DNA from: Beijerinckiaceae bacterium
GTDB lineage: Bacteria; Pseudomonadota; Alphaproteobacteria; Rhizobiales; Beijerinckiaceae
Direction of reading: 5' to 3'
Length of the DNA: 38,513 nt
NCBI GenBank assembly: GCA_947478405.1
Contig: CANJVX010000030.1
Coordinates: forward strand, 1 to 38,513
A model generated the notes under the pieces. The model had not been told where the DNA came from and did not search any database. It worked only from the letters and a program-made list of their open reading frames with translations. This document shows positions 25,860-33,495 of the stretch, piece after piece (the stretch's first letter is position 1; each line of letters begins with the position of its first letter). Position numbers and translations under genes: made by a program.

Positions 25860-27232
25860 AATTGTCGCTTACGGAAAATATTCTGAAAGACATCTGGTCT
25901 ACTCTCGGTGGGGCGGATAGTCTCCTTTCGCTGTTCGAGGAGACGGGCAGCGGTAGTCTGCCATCATCCTTTGCTGTTACTGATTTTGCGACGGCGACGA
26001 CCGCGAGTGCGGCTTTGGCATTGGCTGAATTTATTCAATTGCGTTTTGGAAAGACGCTGCCTGTTTGTGTCGACCGTCGCCTCTCGTCATTCTGGTTTTC
26101 GAAATCCATCCGACCGATAGGTTGGGCACTTCCACCGCAATGGGATCCGATCGCGGGGAATTACGCGGCGTCGGATGGATGGATTCGGCTGCATTCCAAT
26201 GCGGCGCATCATCGGCTTGCCGCCCTGAATGTTCTTGGATGCCATGAAGACACAGAGAGTGTCGCCGTGGCAGTCAGCAATTGGTCTGCCAATGCGCTGC
26301 AAGAGACGATTATATCTGCAGGTGGGGTCGCAGCTCACATGCTCAGCGCATCAGAATGGGCGGTGCATCCGCAAGGGCGGGCTGTTGCGCTTGAGCCACT
26401 CGCAATACATCATTTTCGGCAGGGACAAAAACTCCGGTTTTTTGGCACATTGGATCGCCCACTTAACGGTCTGCGTGTTCTTGATCTCACGCGGATCTTG
26501 GCTGGCCCCGTTGCGACACGTTTTCTGGCGGGTTTTGGTGCCGATGTTCTGCGGATCGATCCATTAAATTGGGACGAACCGGCTGTTCTGCCCGAAGTGA
26601 CGGCGGGTAAACATCGGGCTCGACTTGATCTTAATGACACAAAAGATCGGGCCATATTTGCTCGGTTGCTCTCGGAAGCCGATGTGATCGTCCATGGCTA
26701 TCGGGCAGACGCTCTAGAAAAGCTTGGATTTGGAGAAGATGTCAGGCTTCAAATCAATCCGGACCTGATCGATATAAGCCTCGACGCCTATGGTTGGAGC
26801 GGTCCGTGGTCTGCGCGTCGCGGTTTCGATACGATTGTTCAGATGAGCACCGGTCTGGCTCAGGCGGAAATGCTCCATGCGCGATCTGATCGCCCCCAGC
26901 AATTGCCCGTTCAAGCGCTGGATTACGGGGCGGGGCATATGATGGCTGCAGCCGTCTTGCGCGGCTTAAGTGAAGCTTTGGCCGGGACGCGTTATCAGAC
27001 TCGTTTTTCGCTTGCGCGCACTGCGCGTGAACTTGCTCGTTTTGGCGCTAAGAATCTTTCCCGTCTCGCGAATCCGACTGAACTGGATGTGCACCCCCAA
27101 CTTGAATCAACCGCCTGGGGCAAGGTCTCTCGACTTCGAGCACCTCTTTCTATCGGATCGCTCGAGATGAAATGGACCCGAATGGCAGGATTCCTCGGGA
27201 GTGATCCGGCGGCATTTCCTGATCCGGTCTGA
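25856..27232 (+). CDS. Class III CoA-transferase (CaiB/BaiF family) with rearranged-looking N-terminal domain
   Basis: A 458-residue protein. Its recognisable CoA-transferase III core starts only near residue 203 (LNGLRVLDLTRILAGPVATRFLAGFGADVLRID) and continues to RRGFDTIVQMSTGLAQ, with the probable catalytic Asp at 325. The first 200 residues resemble a weak family C-terminal half (NYAASDGWIRLHSNAAHHRLAALNVLG), so the domain order looks swapped compared with ordinary family members. The GTG start overlaps the matB stop (GTGA). It may move CoA between malonyl-CoA and another acid, replacing the need for repeated ATP use. This is inferred from operon context only. Confidence 0.82.
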   Translation: MKLSLTENILKDIWSTLGGADSLLSLFEETGSGSLPSSFAVTDFATATTASAALALAEFIQLRFGKTLPVCVDRRLSSFWFSKSIRPIGWALPPQWDPIAGNYAASDGWIRLHSNAAHHRLAALNVLGCHEDTESVAVAVSNWSANALQETIISAGGVAAHMLSASEWAVHPQGRAVALEPLAIHHFRQGQKLRFFGTLDRPLNGLRVLDLTRILAGPVATRFLAGFGADVLRIDPLNWDEPAVLPEVTAGKHRARLDLNDTKDRAIFARLLSEADVIVHGYRADALEKLGFGEDVRLQINPDLIDISLDAYGWSGPWSARRGFDTIVQMSTGLAQAEMLHARSDRPQQLPVQALDYGAGHMMAAAVLRGLSEALAGTRYQTRFSLARTARELARFGAKNLSRLANPTELDVHPQLESTAWGKVSRLRAPLSIGSLEMKWTRMAGFLGSDPAAFPDPV

Positions 27233-27242
27233 AGGCTTAAGC

Positions 27243-27282
27243 TGACACGTGTCAAAACATGGATTTATTTTCCTAAATCCAT
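27243..27282. repeat. Two adjacent inverted repeats upstream of plsC
   Basis: TGACACGTGTCA (27243-27254) is a perfect 12-bp palindrome. Four bases later ATGGATTTA (27259-27267) pairs perfectly with TAAATCCAT (27274-27282) around TTTTCC. The second could form a hairpin in the 3' end of the TRAP-matB transcript, but it has no T-run. The first looks like a protein-binding site. Confidence 0.45.
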
Positions 27283-27383
27283 AGTGCGAAACAGGAAACG
27301 TTTTTTGGTCGGATCCGGCGAGAGGCGAAAAGGTGGCGTTCGTTTCAGTAAGTGCTATGCGGGTGTCATTGGTATAGGGGACC

Positions 27384-28097
27384 ATGCAGAAGATTCGCTC
27401 CAACCTATTCGCGCTAATATGGACGCTGTGGACGGCCTGTTTCGGTCTCGTCCTCGTTGTCGTAATAGCACTTGGTTCACCGCCAAAACTGGTGCGTGCA
27501 TCGACGCGCGTCTGGGCGCGCGGTGTGCTGTGGTTTTTGAAGACGGTCGTGGGAATTCATTACGAGATAAAGGGCCGCGAGAATATTCCCTCTGAACCTT
27601 GTCTCATAGTGTCCAATCATCAATCTGCTTGGGAGACGATCGCTTACCTTCTGATTTTTCCGGAGCTAGCGATCATCACAAAAATCGAGCTCCTTCGCAT
27701 CCCGATTTTTGGTGGATTCCTTAAGCGGTCCCCAATGATCCCGATTGATCGAGATAGTGGCACGAAGGCACTGCGCAAAATGATCGATGATGGCCACGCG
27801 GCTATTGCAAGTGGACGCTCGGTTCTTATTTTTCCGGAAGGTACGCGGCAGGCGCCCGGCATGCCTATCCAATTCAAGCGTGGCGTAGAGCTGCTCTATG
27901 GCAAACTGAATTCACAAATGCTGCCCGTGGCAATGAACTCAGGTGAATTTTGGTTCCCCGGAAATCAGACCAAACGGGCTGGGACCATTTCTGTTTTTAT
28001 CCTGCCATCAATTGAGGCTGGAATGGCCGCGCAAGACGCCATCAGATTAGCTGAACGACAAGTTCAAACTTCCTTAGACAAGTTGCGCGGCGCTTGA
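27384..28097 (+). CDS. plsC: 1-acyl-sn-glycerol-3-phosphate acyltransferase
   Basis: A 237-residue membrane-bound acyltransferase making phosphatidic acid. It has an N-terminal membrane helix (LFALIWTLWTACFGLVLVVVIAL). The catalytic box is H79-x4-E84 (NHQSAWET), a known variant of HX4D. Further motifs are GGFLKRSPMIPIDR and FPEGTR (150-155). Length is normal for bacterial PlsC. GGGGA just upstream supports the ATG at 27384. The gene is monocistronic. Its TGA abuts the stop of the convergent DUF35 gene, the two stops forming TGATCA at 28095-28100, with no room for a terminator between them. Confidence 0.92.
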   Translation: MQKIRSNLFALIWTLWTACFGLVLVVVIALGSPPKLVRASTRVWARGVLWFLKTVVGIHYEIKGRENIPSEPCLIVSNHQSAWETIAYLLIFPELAIITKIELLRIPIFGGFLKRSPMIPIDRDSGTKALRKMIDDGHAAIASGRSVLIFPEGTRQAPGMPIQFKRGVELLYGKLNSQMLPVAMNSGEFWFPGNQTKRAGTISVFILPSIEAGMAAQDAIRLAERQVQTSLDKLRGA

Positions 28098-28517
28098 TCA
28101 AACCTTGGATAGTTTGAATTTCGGGATGGAGATCTCTTCGTCATAATCGTCGAAGACGACCTCAACCTTCATCTCGCATGCAACCTCATCAGGTGATACG
28201 CCAATGATGTTGCTGAGCAAACGGGGCCCCTCATCCAATTCGATCAGCGCAACGACATAAGGCACGTCTTGCGCAAATGCTGGACGATAGACACGATGAT
28301 AGGTAACGAAGGAATAGATTTTGCCTTTGCCCGAGACATCGCTGAATTGGAAGCGTGACGACAAACAATGTGGGCATGTGCGTGTAGGTGGGAACCAGAA
28401 TTTGCCGCAATCGTCACATTTCGGTAAAGCCAAACGATGATCACGCGCTGCTTGCCAATACGGCAATGATTCCGGTGCAGGACGGGGCTTTGGTTTAGGA
28501 ATGACATCACTCATCAT
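28098..28517 (-). CDS. DUF35 Zn-ribbon / OB-fold acyl-CoA-binding protein
   Basis: A 139-residue partner of thiolase-like enzymes. It has a Zn-ribbon with C34, C37, C48 and C51 (PKCDDCGKFWFPPTRTCPHC) and then an OB-fold (SGKGKIYSFVTYHRVY, PYVVALIELDEGPRLLSNI). In known systems such proteins form complexes with Cys-less thiolases in retro-aldol cleavage of acyl-CoA side chains, or with acetyltransferases. Two consecutive ATGs at 28517 and 28514 overlap the thiolase stop, so the two are coupled and probably form a complex. It is the last gene of the 28098-31883 operon. Confidence 0.9.
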   Translation of the reverse strand: MMSDVIPKPKPRPAPESLPYWQAARDHRLALPKCDDCGKFWFPPTRTCPHCLSSRFQFSDVSGKGKIYSFVTYHRVYRPAFAQDVPYVVALIELDEGPRLLSNIIGVSPDEVACEMKVEVVFDDYDEEISIPKFKLSKV

Positions 28518-29704
28518 GCACGCCCCAGAATAAGTGTTGAATGGCAGACCTGGTTGCCGCCATGACCAGAGATAAGCGCAATTTTCGCGTCCTTTACCTG
28601 CCGGTTCTCAGGATAGGTATGACGCATCTGGCGCACGCCCTCAACGATCTGAAGCATTCCTTCGCAATGGGCTTCTGATAATTGACCACCCGAAGTGTTG
28701 CAGGGAAGAGCGCCGCCAAGGCGTAGCGCACCCGAGGCGACAAAATCACCGCCTTCTCCCTTTTTGCAAAACCCATAATCCTCAAGCTGAGTAAGAACCA
28801 TATAGGTAAAGCAGTCATAGATCTGGGCAGTGTCAACGTCGCGCGGCCCCAAACCCGCCATGGCATAGGCTGCTTCGCCAGCCTGCTTTGCGGCAGTCAC
28901 AACCATATTGTCGTCGGCAAACCAGCCACGCGTGTTATTTTGGAACCCGAAACCTTTGATCAACACTGGCGGCTGTTTCAAATCTTTCGCATGATCGGAA
29001 CGCGTGACGATGACAGCGCCTGCAGCGTCAGATCGAAGGCTGCAATCGTACATACCAAAGGGCGCTACAATCAGGCGGCCTGCGTGATAATCACCAATGC
29101 TGAGAGGTTTTTTCATCGATGCATCAGGATTGCGCAATGCATGTTCGCGAAAGGCAACCGCAATCTCACCAAAATGATCGCGCGTTGTGCCATAAAGATG
29201 CATGTGGCGCGTAGCACCAAAGGCGTGTGCAGCAGTCGCTCCGAAATATCCATATTCCGGGCCGAATTCTCGTGCGAGCATGGATTCTGGACGCGTCTCG
29301 TTGCGCACACGCGCTTCTTCGCTTGAATGTGTGCGAGACCATGTATCGCGTCCAAACCCGCAGACAATCGTCTTTGCAAGGCCGAACCGAATAGCCATAA
29401 CAGCAATTGCAACCGACATGATTTGGCTTGCACCGCCATTGGTCAGCGTCGTTGAAAAACGCGCGTTGATGCCAAGTCGCTCAGCGACCAATTGGTGATG
29501 AGAATAGGATTCATCGGGACCACGGCACAGAACGCCGTCTACATCGCTAGGGTTGAGCCCGGCGTCATCGAGCGCGTTGCGGATTGCTTCAACCAAAAGA
29601 TCTAGACTGGAGACACCCGGTACTCTGCCAAGGCGACTGGTAGCTGTACCGACAATGGCACATGTATCGCGCAATTCCCGCGCAGGATTGATGTCACTGA
29701 TCAT
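28514..29704 (-). CDS. Thiolase-like protein (SCP2/lipid-transfer type, no catalytic Cys at the usual site)
   Basis: A 396-residue protein with the thiolase fold. Blocks include LVEAIRNALDDAGLNPSDVDGV, IYDCFTYMVLTQLEDYGF, NTSGGQLSEAHCEGMLQIVEGVRQMR and a C-terminal SGHGGNQVCHSTLIL. Around residues 88-97 the sequence is LTNGGASQIMS, where a degradative thiolase would have its acyl-accepting Cys. That residue is missing, as in Ltp2-type retro-aldolases. Together with the overlapping DUF35 gene it suggests an aldolase- or acyltransferase-like complex on a CoA thioester, not a standard beta-ketothiolase. The start has AAGG upstream. It follows the Bug gene closely. Confidence 0.86.
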   Translation of the reverse strand: MISDINPARELRDTCAIVGTATSRLGRVPGVSSLDLLVEAIRNALDDAGLNPSDVDGVLCRGPDESYSHHQLVAERLGINARFSTTLTNGGASQIMSVAIAVMAIRFGLAKTIVCGFGRDTWSRTHSSEEARVRNETRPESMLAREFGPEYGYFGATAAHAFGATRHMHLYGTTRDHFGEIAVAFREHALRNPDASMKKPLSIGDYHAGRLIVAPFGMYDCSLRSDAAGAVIVTRSDHAKDLKQPPVLIKGFGFQNNTRGWFADDNMVVTAAKQAGEAAYAMAGLGPRDVDTAQIYDCFTYMVLTQLEDYGFCKKGEGGDFVASGALRLGGALPCNTSGGQLSEAHCEGMLQIVEGVRQMRHTYPENRQVKDAKIALISGHGGNQVCHSTLILGRA

Positions 29705-29712
29705 TTTAGACC

Positions 29713-30732
29713 TTATTGAACGAGATCGCGAACGCGTTGAGCAAGAGCCGGAGGCGCGGAATAGACTTTGTCGAGCAACTCGTTAATACGAGCGCCCGAA
29801 ACCGGATCTATTTCCGCCCCCTGTTTGGCAGCTTCTTCTAGGAGGTCCTTGTCAAGCATCGTCTTGTCGAAAGCTGCACGCAATATATCGACACGAGCCT
29901 TGGGGACGTCTGGTGGTAGGACGAAAGGGCGCCCCATGACCTGCTCGACGAAAGCGATCTCGAAGATAGACCTAGAGGTTTCATCCGGTGCCAGTTCAAG
30001 GGCGGTTGGAACGTTGGGATATTCCTTGTCGCGGTCCATGCCGAGTTGCATGATGATCGCAACCTGACCAGATTTCTCCCATGGACGATATCGGGCCCGG
30101 AAATTGGCTGAGGTTCCGCCAGAGACATGACCATCAACTTCTGCGCGTTCGATGGCGAGCAATGAGGTTTGTGACCCATCATAACCCTCGATCACACGAA
30201 TTTTCGTACCATAGAGTGCATTCAATAGTCGCGGATAGATTGAGCTGGGGGAATTACGTGATGTTGACGAAACGGTTACTTCATGCGTCTTCAGACCTTC
30301 CAGACCGGATACGCCGGTCGCATTGCGCATCAGAAAGAATCCGATTTCTTGCTGTGTTGAACCTAGCCAGATGAATTTTCGCGGATCAAACTGCGCAGTT
30401 GTGCTTTCAGGCAGATAGAATTTCACCAAACCCGTATTACGCTGAAGCCCGCCAACCACAGATCCATCGCGCGGGGCCACGGCATAAAGATAATTTGCAG
30501 CCTTGATCCCCTCGGCGCCAGGCATGTTCTGGACGATCATGTTCGGATTGCCAGGAAGATATTTAGGCATATGTCGCGACAAGAGCCGCGCATATTGATC
30601 ATATCCCCCACCGACAGAAGCTGAAGTCACCAAAGTCATTTTTCGATTACGAAAAAATTCGTCGGTATTTTGTGCTTGTGCAGGCGTTGCATTGGCGAGA
30701 AGTGCCAGCAGGATAGCGGCGGATTTTTTCAT
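29713..30732 (-). CDS. Bug/TctC-family periplasmic binding protein
   Basis: A third Bug-type receptor, 339 residues, with a signal peptide MKKSAAILLALLANATPAQA before QNTDE. Mature landmarks are RKMTLVTSASVGGGYDQYARLLSRHMPKYLPGNPNMIVQNMPGAE (read as one block, residues 31 on) and ASTSRNSPSS-like strands. It belongs to a different subgroup from the two at 6295-8443. The ATG overlaps the CoA-transferase stop (ATGA) and has a G-rich ribosome site. Its place inside a CoA-thioester operon suggests it captures the acid that the neighbouring CoA transferase then activates. Confidence 0.87.
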   Translation of the reverse strand: MKKSAAILLALLANATPAQAQNTDEFFRNRKMTLVTSASVGGGYDQYARLLSRHMPKYLPGNPNMIVQNMPGAEGIKAANYLYAVAPRDGSVVGGLQRNTGLVKFYLPESTTAQFDPRKFIWLGSTQQEIGFFLMRNATGVSGLEGLKTHEVTVSSTSRNSPSSIYPRLLNALYGTKIRVIEGYDGSQTSLLAIERAEVDGHVSGGTSANFRARYRPWEKSGQVAIIMQLGMDRDKEYPNVPTALELAPDETSRSIFEIAFVEQVMGRPFVLPPDVPKARVDILRAAFDKTMLDKDLLEEAAKQGAEIDPVSGARINELLDKVYSAPPALAQRVRDLVQ

Positions 30733-31883
30733 ATTCCCCCCCCGGTTCCATTGTGATTGAGCGCGCCCAAGATTTCGTCATTATGCTCGCCAAGTTCTGG
30801 CGAACAGCAGCGGATACTTGTTGGCGTCTCAGAAAGACGCACGCCATTGCGCACGTAACCTACATGGCCAAGTTTGGGATGGGGCACATCAACCCGCATT
30901 TTCAAATGCTGAACTTGTGGATCAGCGAAAACATCATCAAGAGTGTTCAGGGGTGCGGAGGGCACATCGCGGTCCAATAGCTTTTGCAACCAGTAGCCCC
31001 GTGTATTGCCGCGGAAGACCTCGGCCAGAAGTGCATTGAGAGCGTCATAATTTTTCCCACGCGTCTCTTTTGTCTTGAAACGCGAGTCTTCCGCCCATTC
31101 AGGATGACCAGCAACTTCCGTCAGCCCAATCCAGAATTTCGAGGGCGATGAGAGATGAACCACGAAGGCTTTCCCGTCATTTGCGGTGAAAGCATAGACT
31201 TGTGCCTGATGCGTTCGTGTTGCGCGGCCCGGCACTTTTCCATTTTCGAAAAAGCGGGCGGCATTTTCCCCGCAGAATGACAAGGTTGATTCAAGAAGCG
31301 ATGTTTCCACGCGCTGTCCGCGCCCAGTGCGCCCGCGTGCAATAATCGCAGCCAAGATACCATTGGCGGCATTCATGCCACCCAGATGGTCGGAGAGCGA
31401 AATGCCCATGGGCTTGGGATCGGCCACATCGGTTAACAGGCTGAGCAGTCCACTCGATGCCTGGCCAACCGTGTCATACCCTGGACGCATGGCATAGGGG
31501 CCATCCGAGCCAAAGCCTGTGATAGAACACCAAATGAGCCCAGGATTTTTCTCCCGGAAAAGTTCAAATCCAAGACCCAGACGATCCATCGTGCCGACGC
31601 GAAAATTTTCGATTACAATATCGGCCGAGAGAATCAAGGCGCGTGCATGAGTTTTGCCTTCTTCATTCTTTAGGTCGAGCGTGACGCTTTTTTTGTTTCG
31701 ATTGACGGACCCGAAGGTCGACGAATATTCAACGCGGCCCCAGCCGCGGAATGGGTCGCCCTTTGTGGGTTCTTCGACTTTGATAATGTCTGCACCCATA
31801 TCGCCCAGCAGCATGCCGGCATAAGGACCAGAAACATAATTGGCGAATTCGACAACGCGAATTCCTTCCAGGGCGCCGGCCAT
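30729..31883 (-). CDS. Class III CoA-transferase (CaiB/BaiF family)
   Basis: A 384-residue CoA-transferase with the normal domain order. It has LEGIRVVEFANYVSGPYAGMLLGDMGADIIKVE at the N-terminus, NRNKKSVTLDLK, VIENFRVGTMDRLG, and the probable catalytic Asp137 in RPGYDTVGQASSGL. The start at 31883 is set by GGGAGG just upstream. It is the first gene of the operon CoA-transferase, Bug protein, thiolase-like and DUF35. It should move CoA from a donor thioester onto the imported acid. A TTGTATACAT at 31920-31929, similar to FCD-type GntR sites, lies 37 bases upstream. Confidence 0.92.
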   Translation of the reverse strand: MAGALEGIRVVEFANYVSGPYAGMLLGDMGADIIKVEEPTKGDPFRGWGRVEYSSTFGSVNRNKKSVTLDLKNEEGKTHARALILSADIVIENFRVGTMDRLGLGFELFREKNPGLIWCSITGFGSDGPYAMRPGYDTVGQASSGLLSLLTDVADPKPMGISLSDHLGGMNAANGILAAIIARGRTGRGQRVETSLLESTLSFCGENAARFFENGKVPGRATRTHQAQVYAFTANDGKAFVVHLSSPSKFWIGLTEVAGHPEWAEDSRFKTKETRGKNYDALNALLAEVFRGNTRGYWLQKLLDRDVPSAPLNTLDDVFADPQVQHLKMRVDVPHPKLGHVGYVRNGVRLSETPTSIRCCSPELGEHNDEILGALNHNGTGGGI

Positions 31884-31919
31884 TCTTCCTCCCGCTGGCA
31901 GCCTCGTGAGTGGACCACC

Positions 31920-31929
31920 TTGTATACAT
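31920..31929. promoter_or_regulatory. Candidate GntR/FCD-type operator TTGTATACAT
   Basis: A near-palindrome resembling the TTGTATACAA-type sites bound by several FCD-class GntR regulators, located 37 bases before the CoA-transferase start. Only one copy was noticed in the window, so support is positional. Confidence 0.3.
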
Positions 31930-31973
31930 AATAACGTCTGTGGCCGCTCTCGCAAGGCGCGGGGCCCGCTGAT

Positions 31974-32003
31974 CAAAAAAAGACCGCCGCATTTCTGCGG
32001 CGG
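31974..32003 (-). terminator. Rho-independent terminator of the Rieske oxygenase gene
   Basis: On the minus strand CCGCCGCA and TGCGGCGG pair perfectly around GAAA and are followed by TCTTTTTT. The element lies about 30 bases after the Rieske stop codon and separates it from the CoA-transferase operon. Confidence 0.9.
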
Positions 32004-32032
32004 CTTCAGTTTGACGTTCGGCCTACGGGAGG

Positions 32033-33319
32033 TCAGACCGACGTTTGGGGAACACCAGGACGGGCCTTGAGGGCTTCTTTGGCGCCGTCCTTGAAGTGGA
32101 CGTCACGTTTTAGAAGCAAGGCGGTCGCTCGGACGCTCTGCTGTTCCGGGCTGCGGGCGGGGGGAAGGGTTCCTTTTTCCCGGAGAGCCTTTGCAGCGCG
32201 CATGATCTTGTGGCGCGCCATGATGATGCCGTTGTCACAGCCGAGTAGATTTTCTTTGGTCCGATCGACAATCGGGCCCATTGATTCCTGTAGCGACGAA
32301 TCCTGAATGGCGATTCCCTCGACGCCGCTATAGGTCGTCCCGGCCTTCTGCGCCTCGCGGCTCAACAAGTAATCATTGTCTTTGTTGGCAAGCGGACGGA
32401 AGGTACCAGGTACATATTTACAATGGACACCTTTGCCGGCCTTCATATGGCCAACTTCATCTCTCGTCAGTGCACGAACAGGGTGATAATCGTAGCTCCA
32501 AGCCCAACAATTTTCATCGTCGATTGGCACCCAGAAATGGCCATGCATCGGATAATCACCGCGCGGGGGAACTGCGGTGAAGCAGGGCATCAACCAAGGC
32601 GTTATGCGCCAATAATATTGATTATCCTCTGCCATACGGCGTGCGCCGATATATAGACCACCTTCGCTGTCGACCACTTCGAAGACAGGTGCGAGATCGT
32701 CTAGATTATATTTGTTGCCACCTGCGTCCTTGAACAATGGATCGGCTTTTACATCGCCGCGATGTAGCCAAGAGACATGGCTAGAGTCGATCCCGCCTTC
32801 GAGCGCCTGAAGCCAATTGCATTCCTGAAGACGCTTTGAGGTAAAACTTTGCTTGCGCGGCACGGAGCAGAATTCATAGGAAGGTTCGGGCGGTTTTTTT
32901 TCCGGATTGCCCATGTAGGTCCAGATCACGCCACCCTTCTCAATCACTGGATAGGACGTGAGCTTGATCTTCTTGGCATAGCCGGATTCATCGGGCTCCG
33001 AGGGCACGTCGACGCATTGACCGTCCACGTCGAATTTCCAGCCATGATAGGGGCACCGCAGGCCGCACTCTTCATTGCGGCCGAACCACAGCGATGCGCC
33101 GCGATGCGGGCAAAATTCATCAATCAGGCCAAGTTTGCCTTTTGAATCACGAAAGGCGATTAGCCGCTCGGACAGGATTTTGAACCGGACCGGGGCCCCA
33201 TCTGCCTCTGTGAGTTCATCTGACAGGAGCACCGGCAACCAATAGCAACGAAACAAGTCTCCCATCATTGTTCCGGGGCCGGTTTGGGTGACGAGTTCAT
33301 TTTGGTCTTTGCTGAGCAT
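32033..33319 (-). CDS. Rieske non-heme iron oxygenase, large subunit (phthalate dioxygenase-like)
   Basis: A ring-hydroxylating or O-demethylating oxygenase of 428 residues. The [2Fe-2S] Rieske ligands are C70, H72, C89 and H92 (CPHRG, CPYHGW). The mononuclear iron site has H181 and H186 in GGIDSSHVSWLH, and the third ligand should lie in the C-terminal half. The N-terminal layout is typical of the phthalate 4,5-dioxygenase or vanillate-type monomeric alpha group, which need a separate reductase. None is encoded here. The start at 33319 has GGAGGGG upstream. A perfect palindrome (33360-33384) lies 40 bases before it, and a terminator follows. It neighbours two bicupins that could open the oxidised ring. 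Confidence 0.93.
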   Translation of the reverse strand: MLSKDQNELVTQTGPGTMMGDLFRCYWLPVLLSDELTEADGAPVRFKILSERLIAFRDSKGKLGLIDEFCPHRGASLWFGRNEECGLRCPYHGWKFDVDGQCVDVPSEPDESGYAKKIKLTSYPVIEKGGVIWTYMGNPEKKPPEPSYEFCSVPRKQSFTSKRLQECNWLQALEGGIDSSHVSWLHRGDVKADPLFKDAGGNKYNLDDLAPVFEVVDSEGGLYIGARRMAEDNQYYWRITPWLMPCFTAVPPRGDYPMHGHFWVPIDDENCWAWSYDYHPVRALTRDEVGHMKAGKGVHCKYVPGTFRPLANKDNDYLLSREAQKAGTTYSGVEGIAIQDSSLQESMGPIVDRTKENLLGCDNGIIMARHKIMRAAKALREKGTLPPARSPEQQSVRATALLLKRDVHFKDGAKEALKARPGVPQTSV

Positions 33320-33359
33320 AGCGCCCCTCCAAGAGCCGTCTGGATGCCGGCCTGTTCCT

Positions 33360-33384
33360 ATATACGGAATGATGTTCCGTATAT
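33360..33384. promoter_or_regulatory. Perfect 10-5-10 inverted repeat upstream of the Rieske gene
   Basis: ATATACGGAA, a five-base spacer TGATG, then TTCCGTATAT: every arm base is symmetric. It lies 40 bases upstream of the Rieske start, where an operator would overlap the promoter. The regulator is unknown, and no matching regulator gene is adjacent. Confidence 0.6.
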
Positions 33385-33495
33385 GAGAAACTAACCTGTT
33401 CGGAGAAACCTGCTTTGCGCTGGATCAAGTTGCTGTGCGTTGAAACGAGCCAGCAAAATCCTGAGCCCGAAACGAAGCACCCGCGGGGTCTTGGC

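Noticed and set aside
27284-27595. A 103-codon plus-strand frame overlapping the start of plsC
   Set aside because: It is out of frame with plsC, which has the full set of acyltransferase motifs; the extra frame has no recognisable content.
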